A DNA stretch of 60,373 nucleotides from Rhodopirellula sp. (GTDB taxonomy: Bacteria; Planctomycetota; Planctomycetia; Pirellulales; Pirellulaceae): contig PAAT01000035.1 of assembly GCA_002698965.1 (NCBI GenBank), positions 1 through 60,373 on the forward strand, written 5' to 3'. Of this stretch, positions 57,941-60,373 are shown piece after piece. Below the pieces are notes generated by a model. The model saw only the letters and a program-made list of their open reading frames with translations, was not told where the DNA came from and did not search any database. Made by a program: the position numbers and the translations under genes. Numbering within the stretch: position 1 is the first letter of the stretch; every line of letters starts with the position of its first letter.

Positions 57941-58448
57941 TTATTAATTTACCCGATTTATCTATTTCAATACCCGATTGATGTTTCGCTTTATCTTGTA
58001 ACTTTTTAAGTTCTTTTAAAACTTCATCTTTTGATAATGCGTCAACCCGACCATGCAATACAGCTTTCTTTTCAATAAGAAGTCCGACTGCTTTCATTCT
58101 TAATTCTTCGGCTTTAATTGCCGGTCCCCAACTTCCATCTAATACAGCTGCATCCCGAATTGATTTTAAATCCCGAAGTGAACGATCTAATGTGACATTG
58201 TTTCTATGTTGAGCCTCATGCCTTAACTCTTCAATAGCTATCATGATGTTTTTTGATTTCATATTTCTATGAGCCTGGACTGCGGGGTTACTGTAACCTG
58301 CTTTTCTTGCAGCCTCAGTTTGAGACATATCATGATAAACGACATTTTCTACAAATTTTTGTTGTTGTTGTGTTAAATTAACTGACAGCCCGAGTTGGTT
58401 TTGTTCTACTTCTTCCACCTCAGTTATTTCTATCTTTTCTTCTTCCAT
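57933..58448 (-). CDS. Terminase small subunit (Terminase_2-like)
   Basis: 171 residues from ATG 58448; AGGTGA in front decides it over an in-frame GTG at 58457. After an acidic leader comes LTQQQQKFVENVVYHDMSQTEAARKAGYSNPAVQAH, of which LTQQQQKFVENVV and SQTEAARKAGYSNPAV are the recognisable helix-turn-helix of small terminases; then a long helical oligomerisation region and a basic C-terminal part. It recognises the packaging site and loads TerL. It is unusual to find it about 10 kb from TerL and on its own. Confidence 0.78.
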   Translation of the reverse strand: MEEEKIEITEVEEVEQNQLGLSVNLTQQQQKFVENVVYHDMSQTEAARKAGYSNPAVQAHRNMKSKNIMIAIEELRHEAQHRNNVTLDRSLRDLKSIRDAAVLDGSWGPAIKAEELRMKAVGLLIEKKAVLHGRVDALSKDEVLKELKKLQDKAKHQSGIEIDKSGKLITN

Positions 58449-58457
58449 GTTGATCAC

Positions 58458-58728
58458 CTAGCGTTAATGTTTGTAAGGGGGTGGGGCGTTAGCCCACCCC
58501 TACATATATATATTATATAGGCAAGCTGGACAAGCTGAACATTTCTTTATTTTTCAATGACTTAATCTGCTTGCTCACCTTATAATACCCTGATTGAGCT
58601 AGTGGACAAGCACTTTTTTTTATATAACAAAAACAATAACTTACAAGGAAGAGTGCTAGCTCACTGCTCAACTAGCCCAATGAGCAAGTGGTCAAGTGGT
58701 CAAGCACTTCATTAAATATATTTTTTTC
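58458..58728. repeat. Repeat-rich intergenic region; candidate packaging or origin site
   Basis: AGTGGACAAGCACTT (58601-58615) and AGTGGTCAAGCACTT (58695-58709) differ at one base; AGTGGTCAAG also at 58687, TGGACAAGC at 58527, and inverted GCTTGCTCA at 58568. CTAGC/GCTAG elements flank them, and a GGGGTGGG/CCCACCCC hairpin is at 58478-58500. The region lies directly upstream of the small terminase gene and has no gene. Confidence 0.6.
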
Positions 58729-58757
58729 TTTACTTAGATATTGTCCCATGCTATGAC
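58729..58757 (+). promoter_or_regulatory. Promoter with TCCCATG box in spacer
   Basis: TTTACT (58729-58734), 17-base spacer ending ATTGTCCCATGC, TATGAC (58752-58757). Layout is the same as the minus-strand promoter at 54796. The ATG used (58765) is 7 bases after the -10. Confidence 0.55.
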
Positions 58758-58764
58758 ATTCTTC

Positions 58765-58992
58765 ATGGTAAAGGAAGATAAAGAATATAGTGTAAAAGTT
58801 TTAATCAATATTGAGTTAGTAACTTCATTTTATGCAAAAGATAATGAAGAACTAAAAGATAAAGCGTTTGATTTTTTACACGATATGGACCCTATGAAAG
58901 CTCACTACATTTTACAATGTGGGAGAAGAACAGTTTTAAAAAGCGAGGATGGATTACAATATGAAAGATTATCACTTAATAAAAAAGATTAA
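58765..58992 (+). CDS. Small hypothetical protein, probably leaderless
   Basis: 75 residues from ATG 58765 (MVKEDKEYSVKVLINIELVT). An earlier in-frame ATG at 58753 lies inside the -10 box. Mixed fold with DMDPMKAHYILQCGRRTVLK. First gene of the rightmost plus-strand operon. Unassigned. Confidence 0.58.
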   Translation: MVKEDKEYSVKVLINIELVTSFYAKDNEELKDKAFDFLHDMDPMKAHYILQCGRRTVLKSEDGLQYERLSLNKKD

Positions 58993-59086
58993 AATATCAC
59001 AGGCACACTTTAAACGAAAAGGTTTAAAAGTTTCACTACCAACATATAGTTTTCAAAGGAAAGAAAATGAGCAAAAGTCAAGTTGA
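58961..59086 (+). CDS. Very small basic protein
   Basis: 41 residues, MKDYHLIKKIKISQAHFKRK. Overlaps the preceding gene by 32 bases and the nuclease gene by 20. Such a double overlap is plausible here but could be chance. Confidence 0.4.
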   Translation: MKDYHLIKKIKISQAHFKRKGLKVSLPTYSFQRKENEQKSS

Positions 59087-59450
59087 GGCATTTATATATC
59101 ATGCTGAATTAGAAAGAGTGGTCGATGGCGATACTATAGATATTACTATTGATCTTGGTTTTAATGTTAAGCTGCACAAACAGAGATGTCGTTTAGCTGG
59201 TATTGATACACCGGAATCAAGAACTAGAGACCTGGCTGAAAAAGCGTTAGGCAAGAAAGCGTCCGCACGATTAAAAGCGTTATGCGGGAAGAAATTAAAG
59301 ATTAAATCATTAGGGAAAGGGAAATACGGCAGAATATTGGCTATACCATATACAGAAGATGGCCAGGATATTTGTCAAATTCTTATTAAAGAAGGTCATG
59401 CTGTTGAATATGACGGTGGGACTAAAACAAAAGTATGGGGAGATTATTAA
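59067..59450 (+). CDS. Staphylococcal-nuclease-like (SNase) protein
   Basis: 127 residues, no signal peptide. RVVDGDTIDITIDLGF (Asp22), CRLAGIDTPES (Arg42, Asp47, Glu50), KYGRILAIPY (Arg89) and LIKEGHAVEYDGG contain all the calcium-ligand and catalytic residues of the SNase fold. A cytoplasmic nuclease could degrade host DNA/RNA or act in recombination. Confidence 0.82.
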   Translation: MSKSQVEAFIYHAELERVVDGDTIDITIDLGFNVKLHKQRCRLAGIDTPESRTRDLAEKALGKKASARLKALCGKKLKIKSLGKGKYGRILAIPYTEDGQDICQILIKEGHAVEYDGGTKTKVWGDY

Positions 59451-59535
59451 ATGAAATTTATATATTACATAAGAAATTTATTATGCTTTAGATTTATGTG
59501 GAGTAAATAATGCAAAAAGGAAAAAGGAGCAAAAA

Positions 59536-59886
59536 ATGTCAACTGATTTTATAACTAAACATCCATTCTCTTTTAAGGAGGTCATGGATAAAACTGATTT
59601 AAAAATTTTTGAAGAAGATAAACATAATGGTCGACGAACTGTATGTCTTGTTGATCCAAAAGATCAATATATCTGGTTAGGTTTTGTTGAAGGAAGAACG
59701 GACATAGTTGAGGTTATGACGAGATTTGGCGGCAATGAAGTTACTAGCATGTTAATAAAAATAAGCAATGCTATCAATCAATCAATAATTACTGAACATG
59801 ATGAATTACTTACTAATGCCGGTTGGATTAGAACTCCTGGTCAATACGAAGAGTGGGAGAGCGAAAGGAAACAGTATGTACACTAA
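59536..59886 (+). CDS. Hypothetical protein
   Basis: 116 residues. VCLVDPKDQYIWLGFVEGRT and FGGNEVTSMLIKISNAINQS suggest an alpha/beta fold; C-terminus GWIRTPGQYEEWESERKQ. Preceded by AAAAAGGAGC. It overlaps the next gene by 11 bases. Unassigned. Confidence 0.62.
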   Translation: MSTDFITKHPFSFKEVMDKTDLKIFEEDKHNGRRTVCLVDPKDQYIWLGFVEGRTDIVEVMTRFGGNEVTSMLIKISNAINQSIITEHDELLTNAGWIRTPGQYEEWESERKQYVH

Positions 59887-60358
59887 ACATTTAGGTAGAA
59901 TAGGCGAATATATGTGTATGATTGCCTTGCTTGAAAAAGGTTTTGTTAACTGTTCATTAGTAGATAGAGAAGGTTTTGATATTATTGTTGATGTAGGTGG
60001 TTTACTTAAAAAAGTTGAAGTTAAATCATGCAATATTAATAAAAGAGAAAGTAGATATTCTTTTAATATATTAAGAGGTTCAAGAGGTTATGGCCCAGAT
60101 AATAAAATTGATAGAAGTTATCGAGCCTATACTACAAGAGATACTGATTATTTTTGTTTTGTCGCAAGAGATTTAAACAAAGTTATCTTTAAAAGAAGTG
60201 GCGAAAAAGACCAATATGGAAACATTAAAAAATGTTATAAATTTCATGTAGAAGATTTTCTATATCAAAAAGATTGTATTTTAGAAGAAGATAAAAATAA
60301 AATTATAAAGGAATTTAAAGATGACGATAAAAGTTCTAGACATCAAGCCAGACCCTAA
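59876..60358 (+). CDS. PD-(D/E)XK nuclease-like protein
   Basis: 160 residues from ATG 59876 (AAAGGAA upstream). GRIGEYMCMIALLEKGF, then REGFDIIVDV (Asp) and KKVEVKSC (Glu-x-Lys) match the PD-(D/E)XK core of resolvase-/restriction-like nucleases, followed by YFCFVARDLNKVIF. A role as resolvase or DNA-degrading enzyme is inferred. Overlaps the last gene by 38 bases. Confidence 0.68.
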   Translation: MYTKHLGRIGEYMCMIALLEKGFVNCSLVDREGFDIIVDVGGLLKKVEVKSCNINKRESRYSFNILRGSRGYGPDNKIDRSYRAYTTRDTDYFCFVARDLNKVIFKRSGEKDQYGNIKKCYKFHVEDFLYQKDCILEEDKNKIIKEFKDDDKSSRHQARP

Positions 60359-60373
60359 CGACAAAGTCTTTGG
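60321..60373 (+). CDS. N-terminal fragment of an unknown protein (cut by right edge)
   Basis: 17 codons from ATG 60321 (MTIKVLDIKPDPNDKVF) run off the right end. GGAA lies upstream and the start overlaps the nuclease gene. Too short to classify. Confidence 0.5.
   Translation, partial: MTIKVLDIKPDPNDKVF

Noticed and set aside
50749..58709. CRISPR array
   Set aside because: The repeats are 5 bases in tandem or 10-18 bases with irregular gaps; there are no 25-40 base repeats with unique spacers and no cas genes.
59451..59507. 18-residue frame MKFIYYIRNLLCFRFM
   Set aside because: Too short and without a ribosome-binding site; probably chance.

Overview
The window reads as most or all of the genome of a tailed, short-tailed (podovirus-like) lytic phage. 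It is AT-rich, gene-dense and built from long runs of overlapping genes. A large terminase, a P22-type portal, an HK97/Mu-type capsid protein, a gp4-like head-tail adaptor, a gp10-like tail protein, an S74-terminated fibre and five large Gly/Ala-rich ejection-type proteins define the particle. No tape-measure protein, integrase, tRNA or DNA polymerase was recognised. The small-protein families (zinc-ribbon connector protein, Lys/Arg-rich mini-proteins, phage GroES, Sak4-type recombinase) and a gene resembling GcrA, a cell-cycle regulator of alphaproteobacteria, suggest a marine phage of an alphaproteobacterium. The host is an inference.

Layout. (1) About 1-8.9 kb, plus strand: early genes, with a lipoprotein, a GcrA-like regulator, a ribbon-helix-helix-like protein, a divergent XRE-type repressor, then a recombination/replication block (Sak4-like ATPase, ssDNA-binding-like protein, Fe-S exonuclease, primase-helicase). 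(2) About 8.9-50.0 kb, minus strand: one long late block read from 50.0 kb downwards: lysis-type membrane proteins, HNH nuclease, large terminase, portal, small basic proteins, GroES, scaffold-like protein, capsid, connectors, tail fibres, ejection proteins, secreted proteins, holin-like proteins. (3) About 50.2-54.8 kb, minus strand: accessory genes in small units separated by promoters, hairpins and CCCGA pentamer arrays, plus a 461-base gene-free stretch that looks like a structured RNA. (4) About 55.2-57.9 kb, plus strand: small unknown genes around a cytosine-methyltransferase-like gene. (5) About 57.9-58.8 kb: small terminase gene (minus) and a repeat-rich intergenic region. (6) About 58.8 kb to the right end, plus strand: SNase-type nuclease, PD-(D/E)XK nuclease and a gene cut by the window edge. 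Both window ends carry plus-strand genes, so region 6 may run into region 1 on a circularly permuted molecule, but the two cut genes do not join exactly.

How the parts fit. An XRE-type regulator sits in a divergent promoter, and a conserved TATGGGA box lies in its own promoter spacer and in at least nine other promoter-like sites, so it may run an early/accessory regulon. The recombination/primase block suggests recombination-dependent replication using host polymerase. Packaging would be started by the small terminase next to a repeat cluster that could be its recognition site. A striking unexplained feature is CCCGA, present in tandem arrays and scattered through genes of both orientations between 50.7 and 58.4 kb, almost always in one orientation. 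All calls come from reading the sequence; family names come from remembered motifs, not searches.
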